Of a DNA stretch of 6,702 nucleotides, positions 1 through 5,433 are shown in pieces. Under the pieces are notes generated by a model that worked only from the letters and a program-made list of their open reading frames with translations, searched no databases and had not been told where the DNA came from. The stretch lies in the NCBI GenBank assembly GCA_938022485.1, contig CALIEE010000056.1, positions 1 to 6,702 on the forward strand. Reading direction: 5' to 3'. Origin of the DNA: an uncultured bacterium. GTDB lineage: Bacteria > Bdellovibrionota_C > UBA2361 > SZUA-149 > CALKYB01. Each line of letters begins with the position of its first letter. Position 1 is the first letter of the stretch. A program made the translations under genes and the position numbers.

Positions 1-446
1 CTAAGAAAAAGAAAGAAGAAAAAGCAGCTAGAGACCGTAGACTGAAAGAAGCTGTTGCGCGACACAAAGACTTGTACAGTGGAGAGTCTAGCAAAGCAGG
101 TGGCCAAGGATTTGGAGCAGCTAGAACCGGTGGCAATGGCTTCGGTGGCGGAACTTTGCGAAGTGCAGAGTTTATTGCCTACCTAAATGCTCTAGAGCAT
201 CATATCAAAAGTAGTTGGAATTGGGGTCTCCCTACGCCTCGGGTCCTAAAGGCCCAAGTGACAGTGAGTATTTTGCCAAATGGAGTAGTCCAAAATGCCA
301 AAATTACGGCAAGCTCGGGAAACAGTCAGTTCGATGACTCGATAATTCGGGCGGTCCGGAAATCATCTCCTGTTCCACCAGCCCCCGGACACCTCTACGA
401 CCAGTTTAGAGACGTAAGAATTACCTTTGACTCTTCTCAGCGATAA
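1..446 (+). CDS. tolA: TolA C-terminal part (TonB/TolA family), 5' end outside window
   Basis: The reading frame is open from base 3 and gives 147 residues, so the gene starts left of the window. It opens with a Lys/Glu/Ala/Arg-rich stretch (KKKKEEKAARDRR), typical of the long helical periplasmic stalk of TolA. A glycine-rich hinge follows at 99-155 with the pattern GGxGFG repeated at a 10-residue period. The last ~90 residues look like a TonB/TolA C-terminal domain: an amphipathic helix (AEFIAYLNALEHHIKSSWNW), then QVTVSILPNG, ITASSGNSQFDDSIIRAV and a closing VRITF strand. In this family the domain crosses the periplasm and contacts TolB/Pal while the N-terminal helix couples to the TolQR motor. 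The domain alone would also fit TonB; the tolB and pal neighbours decide for TolA. It ends with tandem stops TAA TAG. Confidence 0.85.
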   Translation, partial: KKKKEEKAARDRRLKEAVARHKDLYSGESSKAGGQGFGAARTGGNGFGGGTLRSAEFIAYLNALEHHIKSSWNWGLPTPRVLKAQVTVSILPNGVVQNAKITASSGNSQFDDSIIRAVRKSSPVPPAPGHLYDQFRDVRITFDSSQR

Positions 447-454
447 TAGCTGAG
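436..454 (+). other. Hairpin enclosing the tolA stop codons
   Basis: CTCAGC (436-441) is exactly complementary to GCTGAG (449-454) across a 7-nt loop. The loop holds the TAA stop and the first two bases of the following TAG. No T-tract follows, so it is not a canonical intrinsic terminator. It could stabilise a 3' end, slow RNA polymerase, or be chance. Confidence 0.4.
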
Positions 455-633
455 TATCCCAGTATATTGTTTATCCACATGTTGATGGTAGAGAAAAGGG
501 CAGAAAATTCTAACTGTTTTCCGATTCTACTTGTCAAAAGTCCTTTTAATTTTCTAGGCTAGCGAAGATATCCCTCTTGGCTACGTCTAAGAGTCATCCA
601 TTGTTCTAAACTTTCTTAATTTAATCCAAAAGC
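447..633 (+). other. tolA-tolB intergenic leader, no gene seen
   Basis: This 187-bp spacer is long for two genes normally in one operon. It contains an 8-bp perfect inverted repeat, AGAAAATT (502-509) and AATTTTCT (548-555), with a 38-nt loop. TTGTCA at 531-536 resembles a -35 hexamer, but the best -10 at 17-18 bp spacing (around 554-560, CTAGGC/TAGGCT) is poor, so I do not call a promoter. A 27-codon ORF (479-562) has no ribosome binding site and looks accidental. No Shine-Dalgarno sequence is visible before tolB. Confidence 0.5.
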
Positions 634-1947
634 ATGGAAATAATGAAAAAACTAGTATCAGCTATCGTAGTGGTTTCCATAGTTCTGGGATGCGCCAATA
701 TTGCTTCAGCCCAAACTGACATTCATATTTCCGGACCAAGAGGCGGCTTTCCAGTTGCCATACCAAAACTCTGTTTCTCTAGCGTCGGTGCTTCTGAAAG
801 CGAAAAAATTTCTAATCAAATTTCAAAAAATTTAGATATCTCTGGTTTGTTTAAAGTAGTTAATCCTAATTCTTTTGTGGAGTCGGCTTCAAAATGTAGT
901 CAACCAAAAGAAATCGCCTACTCGGACTGGTCAGTCATAGGTGCTGAAGGAGTTGTGAAAGGTGTAGTTAGTCCTGCCGAGGGAGGTCAAATTGCGGTTG
1001 AAATGCTACTCTTTGATGTGCAGCAGCAAAAGCCAGTCCTAGGAAAGCGATATACGGCTCCGGCCTCTGATACCAAAAAGATAGGCGACAGATTTTCAAA
1101 TGAAATCATCAAATATTTCACAGGAGATCTAGGAATTTTTGGCTCTCAGATAGCTTACGTTTCCAAGGTTGGTCGTTTTAAAGAACTGTTTGTGATGGAT
1201 ATTGATGGTTCTAACCCAAGAAAACTCACACAAGATAAGGGCCTGGCTATTACTCCGTCGTGGTCTCCGAGTGGTGACCGAATTGTTTACACCTCCTACA
1301 GAACCAGGAAACCAGAGCTCTATTTTATATCACCTGAGGGTGGAGAGCCTCAAAGAGTCACAAGGCTAGATGGGCTTGAGATAGGAGCAGAGTTTTCTCG
1401 AAGTGGAAGAGAAATTGTTACTTCGGCCAGTATGCTTGGCAGTCCAAATATTGTTCTAATGGATCTGCGAGGGAAGCTCTTAAGAAAAATTACTTCCTCA
1501 AGTGCTATAGATGTTTCGCCATCTTGGTCGCCCGATAATAGCAAAGTCGTATTTTGTAGTAACCGAGGAGGGGGTCCTCAGATTTACATAACCTCGGCAG
1601 AGGGTGGTTCTGGGAATGCTAGGAGGATAAGTTTCACAGGTAGTAAATACTGTACTTCCCCAAGCTGGTCTCCGAACGGCGATAAAATCGCTTTCGTTTG
1701 CCGCAACAAGGGTAATCAAATTTACGTAAGTGATGCAGACGGCTCTAATACTTCTCAACTAACTTTCTCGGGTGATAACGAAGATCCTAGCTGGTCACCT
1801 GATGGGAAATTTCTTGTTTTCAGTAGTGATTTTGGAAAAAGAGGGCCAAGGAATATTGCGTTGATGCCCTTGGCGACTGCTCAACCTCGACAAATCTCCT
1901 TTTCGAGATCTGAAGATGGTCAGCCAGCATGGTCGCCTAGGTTTTAG
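634..1947 (+). CDS. tolB: Tol-Pal system beta-propeller protein TolB
   Basis: TolB is the periplasmic hub that binds Pal at the outer membrane and is released by TolA. The 437-residue length is normal for TolB. A signal peptide is clear: KK, a hydrophobic core (LVSAIVVVSIVLG) and a probable signal peptidase I site ASA|QT after residue 26. The TolB N-terminal domain follows (DIHISGPRGG onward) to about residue 162. TGDLG at 163-167 marks the junction to the propeller. Propeller repeats carry the PSWSPxGxxIxF signature near residues 209, 251 (degenerate, EFSRSG), 297, 344, 386 and 432, consistent with six blades. An in-frame ATG at 643 gives a more classical MKK signal peptide start and is equally plausible; neither start has a strong Shine-Dalgarno. 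LGC at residues 18-20 fits a permissive lipobox, but cleavage after ASA is more likely. Confidence 0.97.
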   Translation: MEIMKKLVSAIVVVSIVLGCANIASAQTDIHISGPRGGFPVAIPKLCFSSVGASESEKISNQISKNLDISGLFKVVNPNSFVESASKCSQPKEIAYSDWSVIGAEGVVKGVVSPAEGGQIAVEMLLFDVQQQKPVLGKRYTAPASDTKKIGDRFSNEIIKYFTGDLGIFGSQIAYVSKVGRFKELFVMDIDGSNPRKLTQDKGLAITPSWSPSGDRIVYTSYRTRKPELYFISPEGGEPQRVTRLDGLEIGAEFSRSGREIVTSASMLGSPNIVLMDLRGKLLRKITSSSAIDVSPSWSPDNSKVVFCSNRGGGPQIYITSAEGGSGNARRISFTGSKYCTSPSWSPNGDKIAFVCRNKGNQIYVSDADGSNTSQLTFSGDNEDPSWSPDGKFLVFSSDFGKRGPRNIALMPLATAQPRQISFSRSEDGQPAWSPRF

Positions 1948-2023
1948 TTGACCATTTTGGGCCTTTACCGCACTGAAAATTGCCAGATGGTTAAATACTT
2001 GAACTTAAGGCATTATTACCATT

Positions 2024-2054
2024 GTTGAACTCCTCAGGAGCGTTTAAACTCAAC
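2024..2054 (+). repeat. Compound inverted repeat (possible RNA hairpin) upstream of pal
   Basis: The core is CTCC (2030-2033), loop TCA, GGAG (2037-2040). As RNA, GUUGAA (2024-2029) can pair with the UUUAAAC arm (2043-2049), allowing one G-U pair, a bulged A and a CG bulge. Alternatively GTTGA (2024-2028) pairs with TCAAC (2050-2054). No T-run follows. A role in mRNA processing or stability is conceivable; function is unknown. Confidence 0.35.
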
Positions 2055-2062
2055 TATAGGCC

Positions 2063-2090
2063 TTGTCTGACTAAATTGTTGTGTTATGTT
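2063..2090 (+). promoter_or_regulatory. Candidate sigma70-like promoter for pal
   Basis: TTGTCT (2063-2068) and TATGTT (2085-2090) resemble -35 and -10 hexamers with a 16-bp spacer, about 100 bp upstream of pal. A separate pal promoter would fit the large gap after tolB and the high abundance usual for Pal. The match is moderate in AT-rich DNA and may be chance. Confidence 0.25.
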
Positions 2091-2193
2091 TAATCATTTC
2101 AAGGGTCTCCCTGTTTATCAACCAGTAGGTTGTAGCGATGGGGTAAATTTTAAGGGTAATTTTGAATTTTATTTTCAATCCAGGAGAGGATAA
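2086..2193 (+). other. Possible 35-codon ORF whose stop overlaps the pal start
   Basis: An ATG at 2086 opens a frame of 35 codons (beginning MFNHFKGLPVYQPVG) whose TAA at 2191-2193 shares its last A with the pal ATG, forming TAATG, a layout used for translational coupling. Against it: there is no Shine-Dalgarno, the peptide has no recognisable features, and the candidate pal -10 overlaps its ATG, so both readings cannot hold for one transcript. It is listed as a candidate only. Confidence 0.15.
2182..2189 (+). promoter_or_regulatory. Strong ribosome binding site of pal
   Basis: AGGAGAGG lies directly before the ATG at 2193, with AGGAG six bases away. It is the best Shine-Dalgarno match in the window and fixes the pal start. 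It fits high translation of this structural lipoprotein. Confidence 0.85.
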
Positions 2194-2672
2194 TGCGTAA
2201 GGCAGCTTTAACTTCAATTTTTGCGATATCGATCGCTGTATCCGGTTGTTCTAGTCTCGGTAGAGGGTCTGGGCAAGGTGAAGGCCTTGGCGCTGATGGC
2301 TTAGGAGATGGAAATATTCCTTTGGCTTCAGAAGGTAGTGGGGCTCTGTCTGATGTTAACTTCATTTACGACTCTTCGACTCTTAGTAGCGACGCTCGAA
2401 GTGTTCTTCAAGAAAACGCCAGGTGGTTGAACAGCAACCAAGATCAGAAGGTTGTTATTGAAGGGCATTGTGACGAGAGAGGGACAGACGAGTATAACTT
2501 AGCCCTTGGTGAGAGAAGAGCCCAGTCCGTGCAAAACTATTTGCAAAGTTTGGGTGTTTCAGCGCAACAACTTTCTACAGTAACTTACGGTGAAGAATTA
2601 CCTCTGGATCCGGGTAGAACTGAAGCTGCTTTTAGAAAGAACCGTAGAGCGCACTTTGCTTTAAGGAAATAA
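2193..2672 (+). CDS. pal: Peptidoglycan-associated lipoprotein Pal
   Basis: Pal anchors the outer membrane to peptidoglycan and is mobilised by TolB/TolA during constriction. The 159 residues begin with a lipoprotein signal peptide ending in lipobox VSGC, with Cys19 as the lipidated residue; Ser at +2 favours outer-membrane sorting. Residues 22-50 form a Gly-rich, low-complexity linker (GSGQGEGLGADGLGDG). The OmpA-like peptidoglycan-binding domain runs from about 54 to 159: VNFIYDSSTLS, VIEGHCDERGTDEYN (Asp94 and neighbours, at the diaminopimelate-binding site in the family), NLALGERRAQSVQNYL (102 onward, containing the conserved Arg pair 108-109), VTYGEELP and the closing KNRRAHFAL. The length and domain match Pal rather than OmpA, which carries a beta-barrel. 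It is followed immediately by an intrinsic terminator. Confidence 0.97.
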   Translation: MRKAALTSIFAISIAVSGCSSLGRGSGQGEGLGADGLGDGNIPLASEGSGALSDVNFIYDSSTLSSDARSVLQENARWLNSNQDQKVVIEGHCDERGTDEYNLALGERRAQSVQNYLQSLGVSAQQLSTVTYGEELPLDPGRTEAAFRKNRRAHFALRK

Positions 2673-2685
2673 GCAATATTGTAAC

Positions 2686-2711
2686 AAGCTGCCTCTGGCA
2701 GCTTTTATTTT
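2686..2711 (+). terminator. Intrinsic terminator after pal
   Basis: A perfect 8-bp stem, AAGCTGCC (2686-2693) and GGCAGCTT (2697-2704), closes a TCT loop and is followed by TTATTTT (2705-2711). It begins 14 bases after the pal stop. The cpoB ribosome binding site starts on the next base, so it either separates pal from cpoB or partly attenuates read-through. Confidence 0.85.
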
Positions 2712-2715
2712 GAGG
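2712..2715 (+). promoter_or_regulatory. Ribosome binding site of cpoB
   Basis: GAGG lies eight bases before the ATG at 2724 and directly abuts the pal terminator T-tract. A second in-frame ATG at 2727 is less well spaced. Confidence 0.5.
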
Positions 2716-2723
2716 TCTGGTCG

Positions 2724-3425
2724 ATGATGGGCTTTCGTATAGCTATACCTTTACTTCTTTTGGTAATGTCTTCTTGTTCTTCTGGGAAGCTTAAGCAAGA
2801 AGTTAATCGTGACTTTAGTCAAGTTCGAAATGTTCAAGCCGATCACACAGCTACTATTGAGTCTCTTCAATCTGAAATTAGACGCCTTTCAGGAAGGTTG
2901 GATGAGATTCAGCACCATAGCCAAGGCAGAACGGCTGAATTGGAGAAGACTCTGGAGAGAGTTAGTTCTAGAGTTCCACCCCCATCAACTGTTCCTGGAC
3001 AATTGCTTGAACGAGATGAGCGTCTGATTGCTGCTCAAGCTGGAGAAGCCGCTAGCCAATACACCTTAGCTTTAAGGAAACTAAGGGGAGCAGACTTTCG
3101 AGGTGCATCCAGTATTTTTCAGTCCTTTGTTAAGGATAATCCAGATACTGCCTTCAGCGACAATGCCCTTTTTTGGTTAGGAGTTTGTGCTGAAAGTTCA
3201 GGGGACTTAGGTGGTGCTGTTAGTTTTTACAATGACGCCTTTAGTAGATTTCCAGCCGAGGATTTCGTTGAGCCAGCACTTTTTCATTTGGGAAAGGTTT
3301 TTCAAAAAATGGGTTCTCAGCAAGAGGCTGCAGATGTATTCAGCAAACTAAAAGAGGATTATCCTCGAGGCTCCTATGCTAATCAGGCGGGTGAAGAGTT
3401 GAGAAGCTTGAAAGGGTTGCGTTGA
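2724..3425 (+). CDS. cpoB: Tol-Pal associated TPR protein CpoB/YbgF, apparently a lipoprotein
   Basis: CpoB (YbgF) binds TolA and links Tol-Pal action to peptidoglycan synthesis at division in E. coli. The 233 residues show a hydrophobic signal (FRIAIPLLLLVM) ending in a lipobox-like MSSC with Cys18, so lipidation is predicted; the E. coli protein is soluble in the periplasm. Residues ~24-82 are rich in charged heptad-like sequence (LQSEIRRLSGRLDEIQ, AELEKTLERVSSRV), the trimerising coiled coil of the family. A Pro-rich break (VPPPSTVPG, 84-92) follows. Residues ~112-228 contain three TPR-like repeats: YTLALRKLRGADFRGASSIF, FWLGVCAESSGDLGGAVSFY and FHLGKVFQKMGSQQEAADVF, each followed by the FxxxxP turn typical of YbgF. 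The length is close to the usual ~250. It is separated from pal by the terminator at 2686-2711 and from ribF by 48 bp. Confidence 0.92.
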   Translation: MMGFRIAIPLLLLVMSSCSSGKLKQEVNRDFSQVRNVQADHTATIESLQSEIRRLSGRLDEIQHHSQGRTAELEKTLERVSSRVPPPSTVPGQLLERDERLIAAQAGEAASQYTLALRKLRGADFRGASSIFQSFVKDNPDTAFSDNALFWLGVCAESSGDLGGAVSFYNDAFSRFPAEDFVEPALFHLGKVFQKMGSQQEAADVFSKLKEDYPRGSYANQAGEELRSLKGLR

Positions 3426-3473
3426 GAGTAGTTTTCTCTGCCCTAAGAGCAAAGTCTCTCGAGCAATAAGTCG

Positions 3474-4448
3474 TTGGTTTATAAATCTCACATTCCATTT
3501 TTTCGCTCAGCAAAAGATTTCTCAGAGTTCCATTCATCGTCGAACCCAAAATCGAATGTGTCCGTGGCCTTGGGCAATTTTGATGGAGTACATCTAGGGC
3601 ATCAATGTTTAATAGATAATTTGCTAGCCACTTCTCCTTCAACAAGAGAAAGCTGCTTAAAACTGGTGATGAGCTTTAGACCCCATCCCAAAAAATTCTT
3701 TACAGACTCCTTTAAAACGCTGAGTTCCCTTGAGGAAAAACTTGAGGCCTTAAGAGAGGCCGGTTGTACTCATTATGTAGAGGAGCGTTTTACTAAAAAA
3801 TTTAGCGAACTTACACCTGAGGGCTTTCTTGAAAATATTGTTCTAGGCCAGCTCCAAGCAAATAAAGTGGTTGTGGGGGAGGATTATCGTTTTGGAAAGA
3901 GTCGTAGCGGAGATGCCGAGCTTCTGCTCAAGCTTTCTAAGAAGCTGAACTTTGAAGCCCTTATTGTCTCGGATCTAAACAAAGGAGAGGCTCGAGTTAG
4001 CTCTGGGCGTATTAAAGAATTACTAGGGCAAGGGCTAGTTAGTAAATGCTCAGAATTACTGGGAAGAGACTATTCGGTCATAGGAAGAGTAGTCTCTGGC
4101 GGAAAAAGGGGTGATTCTTTGACAGGCTTTCCCACAGTCAACTTTAGAAGGCGAGAGGACTTAATCACTCCAGCTGATGGAGTCTATGTCTCGCTTTTAG
4201 AAGAGGGTGGAGAGCTGCGCCCCTCCGTGACCAATATTGGCCTGAGACCATCGGTTGATGGTCATAATCGTTTCATTGAAACTCACATTTTGCAGGGGTC
4301 TATTGGCGACGTCTACGGCCAAAAGTTTAAAGTAGTTTTGAAAGAAAGGCTGCGAGACGAGTTGAAGTTCTCCTCCATTAATGAGTTAAGGAAGGCAATT
4401 TCTTTAGACGTAGAGAAAGCCAAACAGTGGTTTGAGGCTAATGGATAA
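3474..4448 (+). CDS. ribF: Bifunctional riboflavin kinase / FAD synthetase RibF
   Basis: RibF phosphorylates riboflavin to FMN and adenylylates FMN to FAD in the cytoplasm. The 324-residue length is typical. The N-terminal FAD synthetase domain shows GNFDGVHLGH (34-43, nucleotidyltransferase HxGH-type motif), RPHP (69-72), EDYRFGKSRSGD (from 136) and RVSSGRI (174-180, equivalent of the ISSTRIR motif). The C-terminal riboflavin kinase domain shows YSVIGRVVSGGKRG, GFPTVNF (218 onward), PADGVYVS, TNIGLRPSV and Glu269 in ETHIL, matching the usual EvHil catalytic segment, then GDVYGQ and the C-terminal helix. The TTG start is the only usable start codon after the in-frame stop at 3444-3446 that leaves the normal ~30 residues before GNFDGVH; no clear Shine-Dalgarno precedes it. 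The 3' end overlaps rluD. Confidence 0.95.
   Translation: MVYKSHIPFFRSAKDFSEFHSSSNPKSNVSVALGNFDGVHLGHQCLIDNLLATSPSTRESCLKLVMSFRPHPKKFFTDSFKTLSSLEEKLEALREAGCTHYVEERFTKKFSELTPEGFLENIVLGQLQANKVVVGEDYRFGKSRSGDAELLLKLSKKLNFEALIVSDLNKGEARVSSGRIKELLGQGLVSKCSELLGRDYSVIGRVVSGGKRGDSLTGFPTVNFRRREDLITPADGVYVSLLEEGGELRPSVTNIGLRPSVDGHNRFIETHILQGSIGDVYGQKFKVVLKERLRDELKFSSINELRKAISLDVEKAKQWFEANG
4434..4437 (+). promoter_or_regulatory. Short-spaced ribosome binding site of rluD, inside ribF
   Basis: GAGG in the last codons of ribF lies three bases before the ATG at 4441. The spacing is short, so translation probably depends on coupling to ribF. It favours 4441 over the in-frame TTG at 4432, which overlaps the motif itself. 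Confidence 0.45.
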
Positions 4449-5433
4449 AGCAGGACTGAATTTCGCCTTTAGCTGTGACGAAATTATAGATGAAGATCAT
4501 ATTCGTCTTGATAAGGCAGTCAGTCTTTATTTCTCTAACAAGTCTGATTTAGAGGAACTTAGTCGAAGTCGTGCCAGTCGATTGATTAAGACCGGGCTGG
4601 TTAAAGTTGACGGTGAGGTGAGTAAGAAGTCATCAAAACTAGTCAGCCCTAGCTCACAAATTGAACTAGTCATTCCTGCTGAAGAAGAGAGCTACTTGCT
4701 TCCAGACTCTACGGTAGAGTTTGAAATCATAGATGAGAAAGAGGCTTTTTTGGTAATCAATAAACCTGCAGGGTTAGTTGTTCACCCAGGAGCAGGTAAC
4801 AAATCAGGGACTTTGGCTAATGGTTTGGTGCATTATTTTGGAAAAAATAAGGTTACAGCTGGAGGAGATTTTTTACGTCCAGGTATAGTCCATCGCTTGG
4901 ATAAAGAGACCAGTGGGCTTATGGTCATTTCGAAGTCTGACAGTAGTTTCCAAAGTCTACAAAAACAGTTTTCACCACCACGTACAGTTAAGCGAAGTTA
5001 CTTGGCTTTAACTAGAAAACTTCCAGAGAATCCGGAGTCTTCTAATGTCATTGACGCGCCTATTGCTAGAGACCCAAATAATCGTTTGCGAATGGCCGTG
5101 CGTGAAGATGGAAAGCCAGCTGTTACTCAATGGACTGTGCGAAGAGAATTGAAAAAGGGATATTTGCTAGAAGTTGTACTTGAAACTGGAAGAACTCATC
5201 AAATACGAGTTCACTTGGCAGCTTTTGGGGCCCAAATAGTGGGTGATCGGGTTTATGGCGAATCGATTGGCTCTCTTCCGGGCGAAGTTCAAAAAATAAC
5301 TAGAGATTTCAATCGACAGGCGCTTCATGCGGAAAAGCTATCTTTTCTCAGCCCGAGTGATGGGGGAACAGTTAGTTACGTCGCTGCTCCTGACAATAGG
5401 ATGCTTAGTTTAATAGAGGCTTATGACAAATAG
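4441..5433 (+). CDS. rluD: RluA/RluD-family ribosomal RNA pseudouridine synthase
   Basis: The enzyme isomerises uridine to pseudouridine in RNA; RluD acts on helix 69 of 23S rRNA in E. coli. The 330 residues start with an S4-like RNA-binding domain (IRLDKAVSLYF at 21-31, RASRLIKTGLVKVDGEV to 60). The catalytic domain begins near VINKPAGLVVHPG (105-117). The signature HRLDKETSGLMV places the catalytic Asp at 154. RTHQIRVHLAAFG and VGDRVYG follow, both conserved in the RluA subfamily. The S4 domain and length favour RluD or RluC over RluA; the exact target cannot be read from sequence, so the symbol is the closest family name. The ATG start is eight bases inside ribF. An alternative TTG at 4432 adds three residues. 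The 3' end overlaps birA by 11 nt. Confidence 0.93.
   Translation: MDKAGLNFAFSCDEIIDEDHIRLDKAVSLYFSNKSDLEELSRSRASRLIKTGLVKVDGEVSKKSSKLVSPSSQIELVIPAEEESYLLPDSTVEFEIIDEKEAFLVINKPAGLVVHPGAGNKSGTLANGLVHYFGKNKVTAGGDFLRPGIVHRLDKETSGLMVISKSDSSFQSLQKQFSPPRTVKRSYLALTRKLPENPESSNVIDAPIARDPNNRLRMAVREDGKPAVTQWTVRRELKKGYLLEVVLETGRTHQIRVHLAAFGAQIVGDRVYGESIGSLPGEVQKITRDFNRQALHAEKLSFLSPSDGGTVSYVAAPDNRMLSLIEAYDK
5415..5419 (+). promoter_or_regulatory. Short-spaced ribosome binding site of birA, inside rluD
   Basis: AGAGG lies three bases before the ATG at 5423, in the last codons of rluD. The context GAGGCTTATG nearly repeats the rluD context GAGGCTAATG, supporting coupled initiation at both overlaps. Confidence 0.45.

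Larger units (their letters stand above)
1948..2192 (+). other. tolB-pal intergenic region, structured, no certain gene
   Basis: This is the largest spacer in the window (245 bp). It contains a compound hairpin at 2024-2054, a weak promoter candidate at 2063-2090, a 35-codon ORF (2086-2193) whose stop overlaps the pal start, and a strong pal ribosome binding site. A 13-codon ORF at 1987-2028 has no ribosome binding site. No terminator with a T-tract follows tolB, so read-through from tolB into pal is possible. Confidence 0.5.

Noticed and set aside
479..562. 27-codon ORF in the tolA-tolB gap
   Set aside because: It has no ribosome binding site, low complexity of evidence, and a length expected by chance.
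688..693. Lipobox-like LGC in the TolB signal peptide (Cys20)
   Set aside because: Leu at -2 and Val at -3 make a poor lipobox, and a clean ASA|QT signal peptidase I site follows; TolB is a soluble periplasmic protein in the known family.
1498..1758. Minus-strand frame of 86 codons inside tolB
   Set aside because: It lies wholly antisense to conserved propeller repeats and has no recognisable protein features.
1987..2028. 13-codon ORF after tolB that could be a leader peptide
   Set aside because: It has no Shine-Dalgarno and no codon run that would suggest attenuation.
3379..3645. Minus-strand frame of 88 codons across the cpoB-ribF junction
   Set aside because: It overlaps the conserved CpoB C-terminus and the RibF GNFDGVH motif; it is a shadow frame.
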